Positions 11,534 to 28,348 of a stretch of DNA of 64,000 nt are shown piece after piece; position 1 is the stretch's first letter, and each line of letters begins with the position of its first letter. The notes under the pieces were generated by a model. The model searched no databases. It was given only the letters and a program-made list of their open reading frames with translations, and was not told where the DNA came from. This DNA is from Enterobacter sp. EA-1 (GTDB taxonomy: Bacteria > Pseudomonadota > Gammaproteobacteria > Enterobacterales > Enterobacteriaceae), in the NCBI GenBank assembly GCA_002886105.1, contig CP025776.1:3782001-3846000 (forward strand), in the 5' to 3' direction. The position numbers and the translations under genes were made by a program.

Positions 11534-11698
11534 GATTTATTCCTCATATCAGTATCGGGTTAATGGATGCGCCTGAACGTTCACCGCGTGTCGCCTCAGG
11601 CATGGCGGTAATGTAGCGCCGGGACTTTTATTGAAAAATAGTGAAAATGAAAATGACTATTCACCACCGTGTATAATCATGCGGAACATTGCAGGAGA

Positions 11699-12595
11699 AT
11701 GGATCAATGGCAATTCGGGCCTTTGCCCGCGTCGTGGAAGCAGGCAACTTTACCCGGGCGGCGGATTCGCTGGAGATGCCGAATGCAACACTGAGCAAGC
11801 TGGTGCAGGAGTTGGAAGCGCACCTCGGCGTACGCCTGCTGCAGCGCACCACCCGGCGGGTTACCGTCACGCCGGAAGGCCGTGATTACTATGAGAAAAC
11901 GGCGCGTATTCTGCGCGATCTGGAAGATATTGATACCGGCTTTAACGCGGCGCGCAGTACACCACGCGGCCAGTTACGCGTTGATATAGGCGGTTCGACA
12001 GCCAGAGAGGTGTTGATCCCCGCCCTGCCCGATTTTATGGCGCGTTACCCGGATATTCGTCTCGATCTGGGCGTGTCGGACCGCTCCGTGGACCTGATCA
12101 GCGACAACATTGACTGCGTGATCCGCGGCGGTCCGCTGGATAACTCCTCGCTGATTGCCCGCCATATTGGCGCGGCGACGCTGATCACCTGCGCAACACC
12201 GGGTTACCTGCAAACGTTCGGCACGCCGGCTTATCCGCAGGAGTTGAAAAATGGTCACCGGCTGGTCAGTTACCTCTCGCCGCAAACGGGCAGAGCATTC
12301 CCTTTCCGCTTTGCCCGCGACGGCGAAAAAACCGAGATCAAAGTCGACCACCGCATTGGTATTAATGAGAGCAACGCCCATCTCGCCGCCGGGCTGGCGG
12401 GGCTCATCCAGACGTTCAGTTATGCCTGCGCGGCGCTGGAAAGAGGGGGCGCTGGTGGAGATCCTCAGTGCGTGGCGCCCGGCACCGTACCCTTTCCACG
12501 TGGTCTACCCGCAAAACCGCCACCTCACGCACCGCCTGCGCGTTTTTATTGACTGGCTGCTGGAATGTTTCCGGCGCGAATCAGCGGTCGCGTGA
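11699..12595 (+). CDS. LysR-family transcriptional regulator
   Basis: An N-terminal winged helix-turn-helix (IRAFARVVEAGNFTRAADSL through HLGVRLLQRTTRRVTVTPEG) is followed by a LysR substrate-binding domain (LRVDIGGSTAREVLIPALPD, VIRGGPLDNSSLIARHIG, CATPGYLQTFGTP). Family members usually begin MDQ..AIRAF, which matches ATG 11699 if one base is missing; ATG 11707 is in frame and sits ten bases after AGGAG, so the start is unsettled. A frame change near 12440 precedes the normal end (LTHRLRVFIDWLLECFR). It is divergent from the SDR and most likely controls it. Confidence 0.88.
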
Positions 12596-13036
12596 TGAAA
12601 TAAAAAAATAGCGTGCGGAAAATATTATCCCGTTAAACATTGCTGGAATAAAAAACATCATGTAGAAAATATGAATAAAATATGTGTTAAATAAGTAATC
12701 TTGTATCTTTAATAGATTTTCAATAATGCAAGCTCATCCTAAAAACATTTTAACCTACTGTTTATAAACGACATTATATTTGACAAAGTTTGAATGATTA
12801 TTATCTTGATAATCAATGCTGTTTCCACTACCGTCGTTAGTGCATGATTTAGCTTGCTAATAACGTCATGTATTAACCTCTCTCGCTTTATTCCTTTTCG
12901 CTGGCGCTGAAAGGCCGGGTACCGGCTTTACCTTATCTTTAACGCCACGGCATAAGGAGGCGTCACGACGTCTGCAAAATGCGTCGGCAGTGGAAAGCGA
13001 GAATCGAGCGTACAAGAAGAAAACAGGGAATATGGC
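12596..13036. other. Intergenic region upstream of the siderophore receptor
   Basis: The region is strongly AT-rich up to about 12,880 and carries a Fur-box-like element (listed separately). The last 150 bases are more GC-rich and form the receptor leader. No supported gene. Confidence 0.5.
12796..12817 (+). promoter_or_regulatory. Fur-box-like operator
   Basis: GATTATTATCTTGATAATC matches the 19-base Fur consensus at 13 positions and has the palindromic GATwAT halves. It lies about 220 bases before the siderophore receptor start, in the AT-rich part of the promoter region. Iron-dependent repression is the expected mode. Confidence 0.55.
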
Positions 13037-15286
13037 ATGAAACATACTTCGCACTACTCACTGGCCATGCTGGTTCACATGGCTCTCTGGGGACTGGCGC
13101 TTCCGGCATACGCCGCTGACACCAACAATACGTCTGACGCCACCCAGAAAACCGACAGCACAGCCGCGCAAAATGAAGATACGCTGGTCGTGACCGCCGC
13201 TAAACAGACCTTACAGGCCTCCGGCGTTTCCACCATTACGGCGGATGAAATCAGCATCCCCCCGCACGGGATGTCGGAAATTATCCGCACACAACCCGGC
13301 GTAAACCTGACGGGTAACTCCACCAGCGGACAGCGGGAAATAACCGCCAAATCGATATTCGCGGCATGGGACCGGAAAATACGCTAATCCTCGTTGATGG
13401 CAAACCGGTCACCAGCCGTAATGCCGTACGCTATGGCTGGCGCGGCGATCGCGACAGCCGCGGCGACAGCAGTTGGGTACCGGCGGAAATGATTGATCAT
13501 ATCGACGTGATCCGTGGCCCGGCCGCCGCGCGTTATGGCAACGGTGCAATGCCGTCAACATCATCACCAAACCGAACCAGAACGAATGGCACGGCTCCCC
13601 CGGAACACTTACCTGAACGCACCGCAGCATCGCAAAGAAGGCGCGACAAAACGCACCAACTTCAGTCTTAACGGCCCGGTTTCGGATACCGTCAGCGTTA
13701 ACCTGTGGGGCAACCTGGAGTAAAACCCAGAGGCCGATGCGCAGGACATTAACTCCGGCCACGAAGCGGCGCGCACCGGCACCTATGCGGGTTCCTATCC
13801 GGCGGGTCGCGAAGGGGTAATCAACAAAGATATCCATGGCAAAGTGCGCTGGGAGTTTGCACCGATGCAGGCGCTGGAATTTGAATCCGGCTACAGCCGC
13901 CGGGCAACCTGTATGCGGGCGACACGCAGAACACCAACACCAGTACGCTGGTGAAGAGCAAATACGGCAAAGAGACCAACCGCCTCTACCGACAGACCTA
14001 TGGCGTGACTGGACCGGCGGTTGGGACAATGGCGTCACCACCAACACTTACGCTCAGTATGAGCGCACCCGCAACTCAAGGATCAATGAAGGTCTGGCTG
14101 GCGGCACGGAAGGGATCTTCCAGCGATAAATTCTCCGATATCGACTGGCGGATGTACTGCTGCACAGTGAGATCAACATCCCCTTTACGCTGGGTGTGGA
14201 CCAAAACCTGACCGTCGGTACCGAGTGGAACCAGCAGAGAATGAAAGACGGGGTATCCACCACCCAGTCGCTCTCGTATGGCTCGATCTCCGGCATCGAC
14301 AGCACGGGTCGTAGCCCTTACTCCAGCGCCGAGATTTTCTCTGTTCACCGAAGATAACCTTGCTCTCACCGACAGCACCATGCTGACCCCCTGCGCTGCG
14401 CTTCGATCACCACAGCATTGTGGGCGATAACTGGAGCCCGTCGTTGAACCTGTCGCAGGGGCTGGCGGAAGACTGGACGCTGAAACTGGGGATTGCCCGC
14501 GCTTACAAAGCGCCGAACCTCTACCAGCTCAACCCGAACTATATTCTCTACAGCAACGGTCAGGGGTTGCTACAATAGCAGCGCCGCCTGTTACCTGATG
14601 GGTAACGACGATCTGAAAGCCGAAACCAGCGTCAACAAAGAGATCGGTATTGAGTACAAGCACGACGGCTTCCAGACGGGCATTACACCGGTTCCGTAAC
14701 GACTACCACAATAAGATCGAGTCTGGTTACGCCGCCGTCGGCACCGCCAGCAACGGCACGACCAGTATCTATCAATGGGAAAACATTCCCAAAGCGCTGG
14801 TGGAAGGTCTGGAAGGCACACTAAATGTGCCGGTAAGCGAGACCGTTAACTGGACCAACAACATGACCCTCGGATACTGCAAAGTAAAAATAAGAAGACC
14901 GGCGATCGTCTGTCGGTGATCCCGCAATTCACGCTGAACTCTGCGCTCTCCGGCAGGTGCGTGACGATCTCTTGCAAAAGTACCTTTACCGGGTATGGAC
15001 GTCAGAAACCGAAACGCTTTAACTACAAAGGTGAGGCAGTCTCCGGTAGCGAGCTGAATGAAGTCAGCCCGTACAGTATCGTTGGCCTGAGTTCGACTGG
15101 ACGGTGAATAAAAACCTGAGCCTGACCGGCGGCATTGAGAATATCTTTGATGTCCGCCATTATCGCGCAGGTAACGCCCAGACCACCGGTAACTCCACCA
15201 CGGGCGCTTATCTGTATGGCGCAGGCGCGGAGACCTATAACGAATCCGGCCGTACCTTCTATGTCAGCGTCAATACGCATTTTTGA
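13037..15286 (+). CDS. fepA: TonB-dependent catecholate siderophore receptor (FepA-like)
   Basis: The protein starts MKHTSHYSLAMLVHMALWG with a signal peptide ending near AYAA. The TonB box region EDTLVVTAAKQ is followed by the plug domain with SEIIRTQPGVNLTGNSTSGQ, GPENTLILVDGKPVTSRN and VIRGPAAARYGNGA. Barrel segments such as NSRINEGLAGGTEG, GTEWNQQRMKD, NDDLKAETSVNKEIG and the last strand FYVSVNTHF are close to E. coli FepA throughout, so enterobactin or a related catecholate is the likely ligand. IroN is the closest alternative. About 745 residues. Frame changes near 13345, 13550, 13725, 13900, 14020, 14340, 14570, 14690, 14880 and 15090. No ent or fes genes are nearby, so it may be an additional receptor. 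Confidence 0.88.
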
Positions 15287-15297
15287 TGCTCATCGCC

Positions 15298-15330
15298 ATG
15301 CCGGAATATAAGGATATTCCGGCTTTTATT
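15298..15330 (+). terminator. Rho-independent terminator after the FepA-like gene
   Basis: GCCGGAATAT and ATATTCCGGC form a ten-pair stem with a four-base loop, followed by TTTTATT. Confidence 0.9.
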
Positions 15331-16066
15331 CAGCAACGCGCGGTATGCCTGCATTGTTATATATGATGACAAAATCTTCACCGCTTCTGCATAATCCGTT
15401 CACGGTGTAGGTTTATTATTGCCTCGTTGGTTCTGCTGGAAATGAATTCCGTCAGGGTCAATAGTGGCGCAATGCCGCTCCTTCATATGTAGTACCTCTT
15501 CCCCTTCCAAATCCCAACCGCAGCAATGCGGTGAAGGGGGAACCCACGTTTCCCGGCCCGTATCATCCAGCTCTCTGCTATTACCGCAGACGTTTGTTCA
15601 GTTCATTTGCCAGAATATAGCCACGTTAGAGACAGGGTTTGCTTTAATGAATAAAACGTCGACACCAGCCCCATAATTTATTCATGCTGACTCCATTTTA
15701 TCTGGCGTATTAAAGGTTATTGTTATCGCGTTCTTTGTTTTATTCAAAGGACTGTAATCCTAACAAACTTTTCCCCTTCCCCCGTTGAAGAAGGGGGGCT
15801 TTTTTTTGCATTTAATACGCAAAATAAAACAACATTAGATTCATCGCCGACGCCATTTTGATGGAATAGTTGCAAAAAAGTTCCATCATTAAATAACTTT
15901 TACTCACCGGGATTATCCATTCTTTCTCCATTGTTTCACCATAATTAAATGTGATTCTGCGTTTTTATTCGGGGTGTTTTGGGTAAATTCGATCGTTGTT
16001 CAGGGGATCACCCAGAGTTAACTTCGGCAGGCTCTCTACGCTATATATCTCTTAGACGACATATTC
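15331..16066. other. Long intergenic region before the BamA paralogue
   Basis: About 730 bases without a supported gene; the open frames here show no family motifs. A C-rich/G-rich hairpin with a T-run lies at 15773-15807. The AT-rich part from 15,810 onward probably holds the promoter of the BamA paralogue. Confidence 0.5.
15773..15807 (+). terminator. Terminator-like hairpin in the intergenic region
   Basis: CCCCTTC pairs with GAAGGGG and is followed by GGCTTTTTTTT. It could end a short untranslated transcript or block read-through into the BamA paralogue. Confidence 0.55.
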
Positions 16067-18539
<2,473 letters not shown>

Positions 18540-18561
18540 TGAAGAAAAAAATCACCAGTCA

Positions 18562-18834
18562 GTGTTAACAAAGTGGATTTTTTTCGACTTCAGATATGAA
18601 CTGGAGCGCGCTGTTCTGGCAACAACCGAGGAATATTCCCGGCAGTGCCTGACGCGCGCCAAATTCCTTAGCTACCTGTTATGCCGAAATCTCCGTCATG
18701 AATATGTGGAATTATTTAACGAAACATTTAGCAGCGCTGAAATCGCAGCACACGCCACCACGGACCGAAAAGAAAAAACGCGGGATTTCAGAAATAATTT
18801 TTCCCGGCTGAAACAGGCGATATATCATGAATAA
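18562..18834 (+). CDS. Small hypothetical protein downstream of the BamA paralogue
   Basis: An open frame of 90 codons from a GTG, rich in charged residues (TTEEYSRQCLTRAKFLSYLL, NNFSRLKQAIYHE), lies 70 bases after the BamA paralogue. I recognise no family. No clear ribosome site precedes the GTG, and frame errors may hide the true start. The helical charged composition is compatible with a real protein, but it could be chance. Confidence 0.3.
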   Translation: MLTKWIFFDFRYELERAVLATTEEYSRQCLTRAKFLSYLLCRNLRHEYVELFNETFSSAEIAAHATTDRKEKTRDFRNNFSRLKQAIYHE

Positions 18835-19127
18835 GCAGGCGAGGATTTCGTTCGCCACAGCGTGTGAAAACGGCTGTATGCGGCATTATTTCTACATGTA
18901 TCGATTGGCAAGCATCTCTTTTGTTGAGACGTGACGCCATTAAATGTAACGCATTTTTTCAGCTATTCCTGATGGTTGAATTGCGATGAGTAAGATATCT
19001 ATTAAGTCATACGCTTGCAAAGCAGGGTATATATTTGCTAAAACAGCGTTCCCTGTATTGATCTTTATGAAGATATCACTAAAAATTAGGTGGAAAGCTT
19101 TTTAATTCCATCACAAGGAGTGACGCT

Positions 19128-19529
19128 ATGTCAGAAGCCCTTAAATCACTAAATAACATTCGCACGCTGAGGGTTCAGGCCCGCGAAGTTACTCTTGAAA
19201 CACTTGAAGAGATGCTCGAAAAGTTGACTGTGGTTGTTGAAGAACGCCGTGAAGAAGATGTTTCTTTGCGCAAAGAACAAGAAGAGAAAGAGGCCAAACT
19301 GGCTGCGTTCCGTCAAAAATTAATTGATGAAGGCATTGATCCGACTGAACTTCTCTCCTCTCTGAAAGGTCAGGTATCAAAATCCAAATCTGTCCGCGCG
19401 CCTCGTCCGGCAAAATATAAGTATGTGGATGAAGATGGCAGCGAAAAAACTGGACCGGCCGGTCGCACGCCAAAAGCAATTGCAAAAGCCATTGAAGGCG
19501 GCAAGAAACTCGAAGATTTCGAACTCTAA
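19128..19529 (+). CDS. H-NS family nucleoid-associated protein (divergent paralogue)
   Basis: [20 protein letters not shown] and [19 protein letters not shown] are the dimerisation helices of H-NS/StpA, followed by a charged coiled coil (residues about 40-65), a linker with [20 protein letters not shown] and the DNA-binding end [20 protein letters not shown]. The protein silences AT-rich foreign DNA and can heteromerise with H-NS. The frame is intact over 133 codons, unusual in this window. The central region differs from H-NS, so it is probably a paralogue. The motif TWTGQGRTP reads TGPAGRTP: the Trp and Gln are absent, equal to a net loss of three bases, either natural or two sequencing gaps. 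SD AAGGAG precedes the ATG. Confidence 0.85.
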   Translation: MSEALKSLNNIRTLRVQAREVTLETLEEMLEKLTVVVEERREEDVSLRKEQEEKEAKLAAFRQKLIDEGIDPTELLSSLKGQVSKSKSVRAPRPAKYKYVDEDGSEKTGPAGRTPKAIAKAIEGGKKLEDFEL

Positions 19530-19536
19530 AAATAAA

Positions 19537-19565
19537 AAGGGCGGCGCAATACCGCCCTCTTTTTT
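19537..19565. terminator. Bidirectional terminator between the H-NS-like gene and bglH
   Basis: GGGCGG and CCGCCC form a GC-rich stem with A-rich sequence before it and TCTTTTTT after it. It lies between convergent genes and can stop both. Confidence 0.88.
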
Positions 19566-19566
19566 G

Positions 19567-21158
<1,592 letters not shown>

Positions 21159-21191
21159 GATGACCCCCTCAATATGCATCCCCCAAAAACA

Positions 21192-21264
21192 AAAAGACCC
21201 GCAACTGACAGGTATTTATTCCGCCAGTTGCAGGTCTCGCCTGAATTAAATCAGTCACGTCCTG
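21192..21264 (-). promoter_or_regulatory. BglG-type RNA antiterminator (RAT) overlapping a terminator, bglH leader
   Basis: On the minus strand CAGGACGTGACTGATTTAAT runs into TCAGGCGAGACCTG, which overlaps a hairpin (GACCTGCAACTG pairing with CAGTTGCGGGTC) followed by TTTTTGTTTTT. This is the arrangement bound by BglG/LicT proteins: the protein stabilises the RAT hairpin and prevents the terminator. The same core recurs at four other leaders in this cluster. Confidence 0.85.
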
Positions 21265-21356
21265 TAGGGATATTTCCGTTAACAAATCAACATTATTTTA
21301 ATTAATCGCGGTGACAATCACGCTCACCGCCGCTATTTCCCCGCTAAGTGGGAATG

Positions 21357-23247
<1,891 letters not shown>

Positions 23248-23339
23248 AATGAGACTTCCCGTTTCATAAACGACAAAAATTGCCAGTTCATATGCGCTCG
23301 TTGCCTGTATCCGCTGGCCAGCAGAAAAAGCAAAAAAAA

Positions 23340-23417
23340 ACACGGGATAAAATAGTGTGAAAAAAACACACTGCTTTATCGAGGTCTCGCCCATAGAATA
23401 TTCTGGTGACGTCCTGA
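23340..23417 (-). promoter_or_regulatory. RAT antiterminator and terminator, bglF leader
   Basis: Minus strand: CAGGACGTCACCAGAATATT then CTATGGGCGAGACCTC, matching the cluster-wide RAT core. It is followed by a hairpin (GATAAAGCAGTGTG pairing with CACACTATTTTATC around a T7 loop) and then TTTTTTTTT. A weak -10 (TAGAAA, 23434-23429) would place the transcript start near 23421, just before the RAT. Confidence 0.8.
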
Positions 23418-23473
23418 CGAACGTCCTCTTTCTAGCAAGCTCCGGGAGGAATTACTACTGAAACCTCCCGTTT

Positions 23474-23489
23474 TGTGAAAATCATCACT
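23474..23489. promoter_or_regulatory. CRP-binding site in the bglF/DUF1593 divergent promoter region
   Basis: TGTGA-N6-TCACT is nine of ten consensus positions. Its centre lies about 60 bases upstream of the start predicted for the bglF transcript, the usual class I spacing. Catabolite control is expected for a bgl system. Confidence 0.6.
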
Positions 23490-23562
23490 AAATTTGCCGC
23501 CACATGGGAAGCCAAATAGCCGGGAAATACAAAACACAGGTCACATTTATCGACATTATACA

Positions 23563-23590
23563 TTGCCGATCCCGGCGACTCTTTTATAAC
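23563..23590 (+). promoter_or_regulatory. Candidate sigma-70 promoter for the DUF1593 gene
   Basis: TTGCCG, 16 bases, TATAAC. The predicted start falls at about 23597, directly before the RAT element that begins near 23599, which is the expected geometry for a BglG-controlled leader. Confidence 0.5.
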
Positions 23591-23598
23591 CAAGCCCT

Positions 23599-23672
23599 CA
23601 GGGCGTTACATAGATTTTTGGCGAAACCTGCTTTCCGTTGCTTTCACCGGCAACGGAAAGCAGGTTTATTTT
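23599..23672 (+). promoter_or_regulatory. RAT antiterminator and terminator, DUF1593 leader (plus strand)
   Basis: CAGGGCGTTACATAGATTTT followed by TGGCGAAACCTGC matches the RAT core of the other four leaders. It overlaps a hairpin of 15 or more pairs (AACCTGCTTTCCGTTG with CAACGGAAAGCAGGTT) followed by TATTTT. The opposite-strand gene thus seems to belong to the same antitermination regulon. Confidence 0.8.
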
Positions 23673-23698
23673 GGCGATGGACAAACAAGGAATACCTC

Positions 23699-25115
23699 AT
23701 GCCCTCTTTGAACAAACTCTTCAGCGCGCTGCTGGCATGCACCCTGACGACAACGTGCGCGAGCGCGTTTGCCGCGTCCGATCCGGGTGTTGCAGAAAAG
23801 ACGCGAATTCTGGTGCTGTCGGACATCGGCAACGAACCTGACGACTCACAGTCGCTGGTACGTTTTTTGGTGTACAGCAATGAGTTCGATGTTGAAGGGT
23901 TGATTGCCACCACATCAACATGGCTGCGCGATAAAGTGAACCCGGAGATGATGTTGAAGCGCATTGACGCGTATGAACGCGTATTACCCAACCTGCGTAA
24001 ACATGCTGACGGTTACCCAAGCGCCAACGCGCTGCGTGAAGTGGTGCGCGCAGGCCGGGCGGGTTACGGCATGGACTACGTTGGCGCGGGGAAATCCACA
24101 CCGGCATCCACACTTATCATTCAGGCGGTCGATAAACAGGATGCCCGCCCGCTGTGGATCGATGTCTGGGGCGGTGCGGTGGATCTGGCGCAAGCGCTGT
24201 ACGATGTGCGCGCAACCCGCACGCCGGAAGAGGTAAATGCGTTCGTGAGTAAGATCCGCGTCTACGCCATTTCCGATCAGGATAATACCGGTGAATGGAT
24301 CCGCGCTCAGTTCCCGACGCTGCGCTATATCACCAGCATTCATGCCACCGGAACGACTACTTTATTGCCACCGGAGCGGCATGTCGTCGCGCTTTGCCGA
24401 AGGCGGCGATATGCGCCGAGTCAATAACGACTGGCTGAAGCAAAACATTCGCAACAAAGGCCCGTTGGGTGAGGCTTACCCGGCCATTGAGTACACCATG
24501 GAAGGCGATACGCCTTCATTTCTCTACCTGCTGCAAAACGGGTTAAACGCGCCGGAACACCCGGAATATGGCGGTTGGGGCGGTCGCTATGCAGCCGTGA
24601 ACCCCGACAGCCGCAGCGGCCTGCGCACCAGCACGTCTGATACGGTGATGGGCGTAGACGGTAAAAGCCACCGTACCGCTTCCGCCACTATCTGGCGCTG
24701 GCGCGAAGCCTATCAGAATGATTTTGCCGCGCGCATGGACTGGAGCGTCAGCAGCAACATCAGGCAGGCCAACCATAACCCGTCGCTGGTGCTGAATGGG
24801 GAACCCGGCAAAGGGATCGTTGCGTTGCAGGTGAAAGCGGGCGATGTCGTCAGACTGTCGGCAAAAGGCTCCCGCGATGTGGATAACGATCGCCTGAGTT
24901 ATCGCTGGTGGCAGTACAAAGAACCCACCGCCACCACGATGGGCATCCATTTTGCGCCGGAGCTAAAACTGGAACAGAGCGAAACAATGGACGCCAGTTT
25001 TGTTGCGCCCGCGGTGAAAACCGCGACGCCGTTCCATATCATTCTGCAGGTGCAGGATGACGGAACGCCGTCGCTGTTCTCTTATCGCCGGGCCATTGTG
25101 ACGGTGACGCCTTAA
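23699..25115 (+). CDS. Secreted DUF1593 nucleoside-hydrolase-like protein with Sde182-type C-terminal domain
   Basis: MPSLNKLFSALLACTLTTTC and the following ASAFAAS form a Sec signal peptide. The first domain has RILVLSDIGNEPDDSQSLVR, the Asp-rich N-terminal signature of DUF1593 (inosine-uridine nucleoside hydrolase-like fold), then LWIDVWGGAVDLAQAL. The C-terminal part (VKAGDVVRLSAKGSRDVDND, YRWWQYKEP and FHIILQVQDDGTPSLFSYRR) is the beta-rich domain seen in Sde182-like cellulose-binding proteins. The enzymatic role is unproven; binding or cleaving beta-glucan or glycosides would fit its RAT-controlled position between bglF and the phospho-beta-glucosidase gene. About 470 residues; one main frame change near 24350. 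SD AAGGA precedes the ATG. Confidence 0.82.
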
Positions 25116-25130
25116 GCAGGCTGCGAATTC

Positions 25131-25151
25131 AGCGGGGGGTTATCCCCCGCT
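25131..25151. terminator. Hairpin between convergent DUF1593 and GH1 genes
   Basis: AGCGGGGG and CCCCCGCT form an eight-pair GC-rich stem 15 bases after the DUF1593 stop. Trailing T residues are few. Confidence 0.6.
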
Positions 25152-25192
25152 CGTGTTGCTCATCACCCGAGAAACCGTACGTGACTCAGCCT

Positions 25193-26603
<1,411 letters not shown>

Positions 26604-26660
26604 CGTTTTTTCTCCTTTCTCATCGGCTGCCTGCCGCAGTTGCCCGGGCAGATCAGAGAA

Positions 26661-26740
26661 TAAAAAAACCCGCGCAGCGCCGACAGAAAAACATGTCGGT
26701 GCTGTCGCAGGTTTCGCCTGAATCACTCAGTTACGCCCTG
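26661..26740 (-). promoter_or_regulatory. RAT antiterminator and terminator between bglG and the GH1 gene
   Basis: Minus strand: CAGGGCGTAACTGAGTGATT then CAGGCGAAACCTG, overlapping a long hairpin (AACCTGCGACAGC side against GCTGCGCGGGTT) that ends in TTTTTTT. In E. coli bgl the same pair of RATs flanks bglG. Confidence 0.88.
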
Positions 26741-26751
26741 TAAAAATGCGT

Positions 26752-27577
26752 TTATACGCCGCTTAACCGGTTGATATGGATAGTCAGAAACATGACCTCA
26801 TCGGTGGTGAGCTGGCAGTCATAATTTTTCTCAACATAATCATAGACCTTCATGGCGCAAGCGTAAGCCGCCGGCATCATTCCGGTAATGCCCTGATAAA
26901 TGCTGTCATCGCCATGCGTCACCGTATCGCGGTTCAACAGACGCAGGGCAAAAAACTTCAGGTGGGTAATAAAGCGCTGATAATCCAACGATTCCTCATT
27001 AAGCGTAATGTGCAAATCGTATTTCAGGATCGTCAGCACATCTTTAATGATGGTGGCGCTTTGCATGGTGCTGTGCATATCGCTGTTGTTTTTGGCATTC
27101 GCCAAATGCAAAGCGATAAAACCGGCTTCATCCTCCGGCAACGTGATGTTGAGTCTGGCCTCAATCAGCGCCAGCGCCTCCCGCCCGACGGCAAACTCCG
27201 GGCATAGAAACGCTTGATATCCCACAGCAGGAAGTTTTTGATCGCCAGACCGTTGCTGTGCCGCTGGAGGGCGAAGTTGATGTGATCGCTTAAGGCCGAG
27301 GAACAACGTATCCTGCACGCTGATCGCCAGTCGCTGCTGCGCGAGCGCAATAATCTGCTCCGTCACCGCCAAATGCGGCGGTGGTATTTCAGCCAGTAAC
27401 TGCGCAAACACATCCGTCAGCCCGGCGGATTTTTTACAAACTGGCTCTCAATCTGGCTCTCGTCTACCCGGTCGCCCGGCTTTTGCCGAAACCGATTCCC
27501 CGTCCGATTGCCACGATCTCTTGCTTTTCATTCGTGAGCAGGACAGCGTTATTGCTGAGTATTTTTTCTACTTTCAT
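26752..27577 (-). CDS. bglG: BglG/LicT-family transcriptional antiterminator
   Basis: MKVEKILSNNAVLLTNEKQE followed by VAIGRGIGFGK is the co-antiterminator RNA-binding domain. Two PTS regulation domains follow: the first with ALAQQRLAISVQDTLFLGL-like and DHINFALQR sequences, the second with LPEDEAGFIALHLANAK, KYDLHITLNEESLDYQRFIT and DEVMFLTIHINRL. The protein binds RAT RNA and blocks the overlapping terminators; its PRDs are controlled by phosphorylation from HPr and the bgl EII. About 277 residues. Five RATs in this cluster are its likely targets. Frames change near 27440, 27290 and 27200. Confidence 0.92.
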
Positions 27578-27637
27578 TCCAGCTATCTCACTGTATGGTC
27601 CTGATACCCTTCCCGGAGGTGGCGACGCACGAAAAGA

Positions 27638-27714
27638 CAAAAAAACCTGATTCCATTGCGGCCGCAGTGGCTGCAATGGAATCAGGTTTCGCTCAGTTTT
27701 CCGATGACGTCCCT
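27638..27714 (-). promoter_or_regulatory. RAT antiterminator and terminator, bglG leader
   Basis: Minus strand: GACGTCATCGGAAAACTGAG then CGAAACCTG, running into a 15-pair hairpin (ACCTGATTCCATTGC with GCAATGGAATCAGGT) and TTTTTTTG. Leader position before bglG gives autoregulation. Confidence 0.88.
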
Positions 27715-27722
27715 AAGCGACT

Positions 27723-27751
27723 CTTATAACGAATCGCCCCGCCAGTCTCAA
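27723..27751 (-). promoter_or_regulatory. Sigma-70 promoter of bglG
   Basis: Minus strand TTGAGA, 17 bases, TATAAG. The predicted start near 27716 immediately precedes the RAT element, so promoter and leader fit each other. Confidence 0.7.
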
Positions 27752-28348
27752 CCCTTCAGGCTGTGAACTGTGATGATAATCATGGATGAATCTGCAATGG
27801 GGAGCGGGAAACGCGACAGTCGCAGACATTCGTCAACTGCGCGGGCAACACATCGAACGTCACCCCCATGCAGCAGGCGTAAACCCAATCTCAAGGGCAG
27901 ACGTCTCCTGCTGCTGGCCGAAGCAGTAAACCGGCGGGCAGCTCCCGGCGAGCAGCGCGCAGTTTTCGTAAGCCTGAATCAACGCCATGGCCTGCACCAG
28001 ATTTAATAATGGCGCGGAACCGAGTTCAGGCAGACAATCCGCCATATAGAGTAAATAAGCGTCAACCGCGGTTTGATGGCTTTGACCACACAGGTTTTCT
28101 TTTAAATATTGCCGGTCGTGCACAAATATCGCGCATGCAACCGGTTGCCATCATCAGAAAACCGAGGGCAGATGAAAAGGGGCGGTTTCTTCCCGGACAC
28201 GCTTCTCAGTTAATAATAGCGAGGCGCTGCCATTATTAATCAGTAATAAGGCGAGAGAAACCTTTTGCATTTCAAATGATAAATTTTTATTCATAATATC
28301 GGAAATAAAAAGTGGCTTCGCCGTGGTAACATTCTTATAAATATACAT
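27748..28348 (-). CDS. Hypothetical protein upstream of bglG
   Basis: On the minus strand a start at 28348 gives MYIYKNVTTAKPLFISDIMN and continues through KNLSFEMQKVSLALLLINNG. After frame changes near 28130 and 27880 the segments QSHQTAVDAYLLYMADCLPE and LNLVQAMALIQAYENCALLA follow. The sequence looks helical and coding-like over about 200 residues, but I recognise no family. Its 3' end would overlap the bglG promoter. Start, end and frame linkage are all uncertain. Confidence 0.4.
27769..27784. promoter_or_regulatory. CRP-site-like sequence upstream of the bglG promoter
   Basis: TGTGA-N6-TCATG has one perfect half. Its centre is about 60-61 bases upstream of the predicted bglG transcript start, the class I CRP spacing. 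The weaker half lowers confidence. Confidence 0.45.

Noticed and set aside
15464-15676. Open frame of 70 codons in the region before the BamA paralogue
   Set aside because: No ribosome site, biased composition (runs of Ser, Pro and Gln) and no family motif; it overlaps intergenic sequence.
23447-23475. Plus-strand terminator between bglF and DUF1593
   Set aside because: CGGGAGG/CCTCCCG with TTTTG looks like a terminator, but there is no gene upstream for it to end; it may simply lie in the promoter region, so its role is left open.
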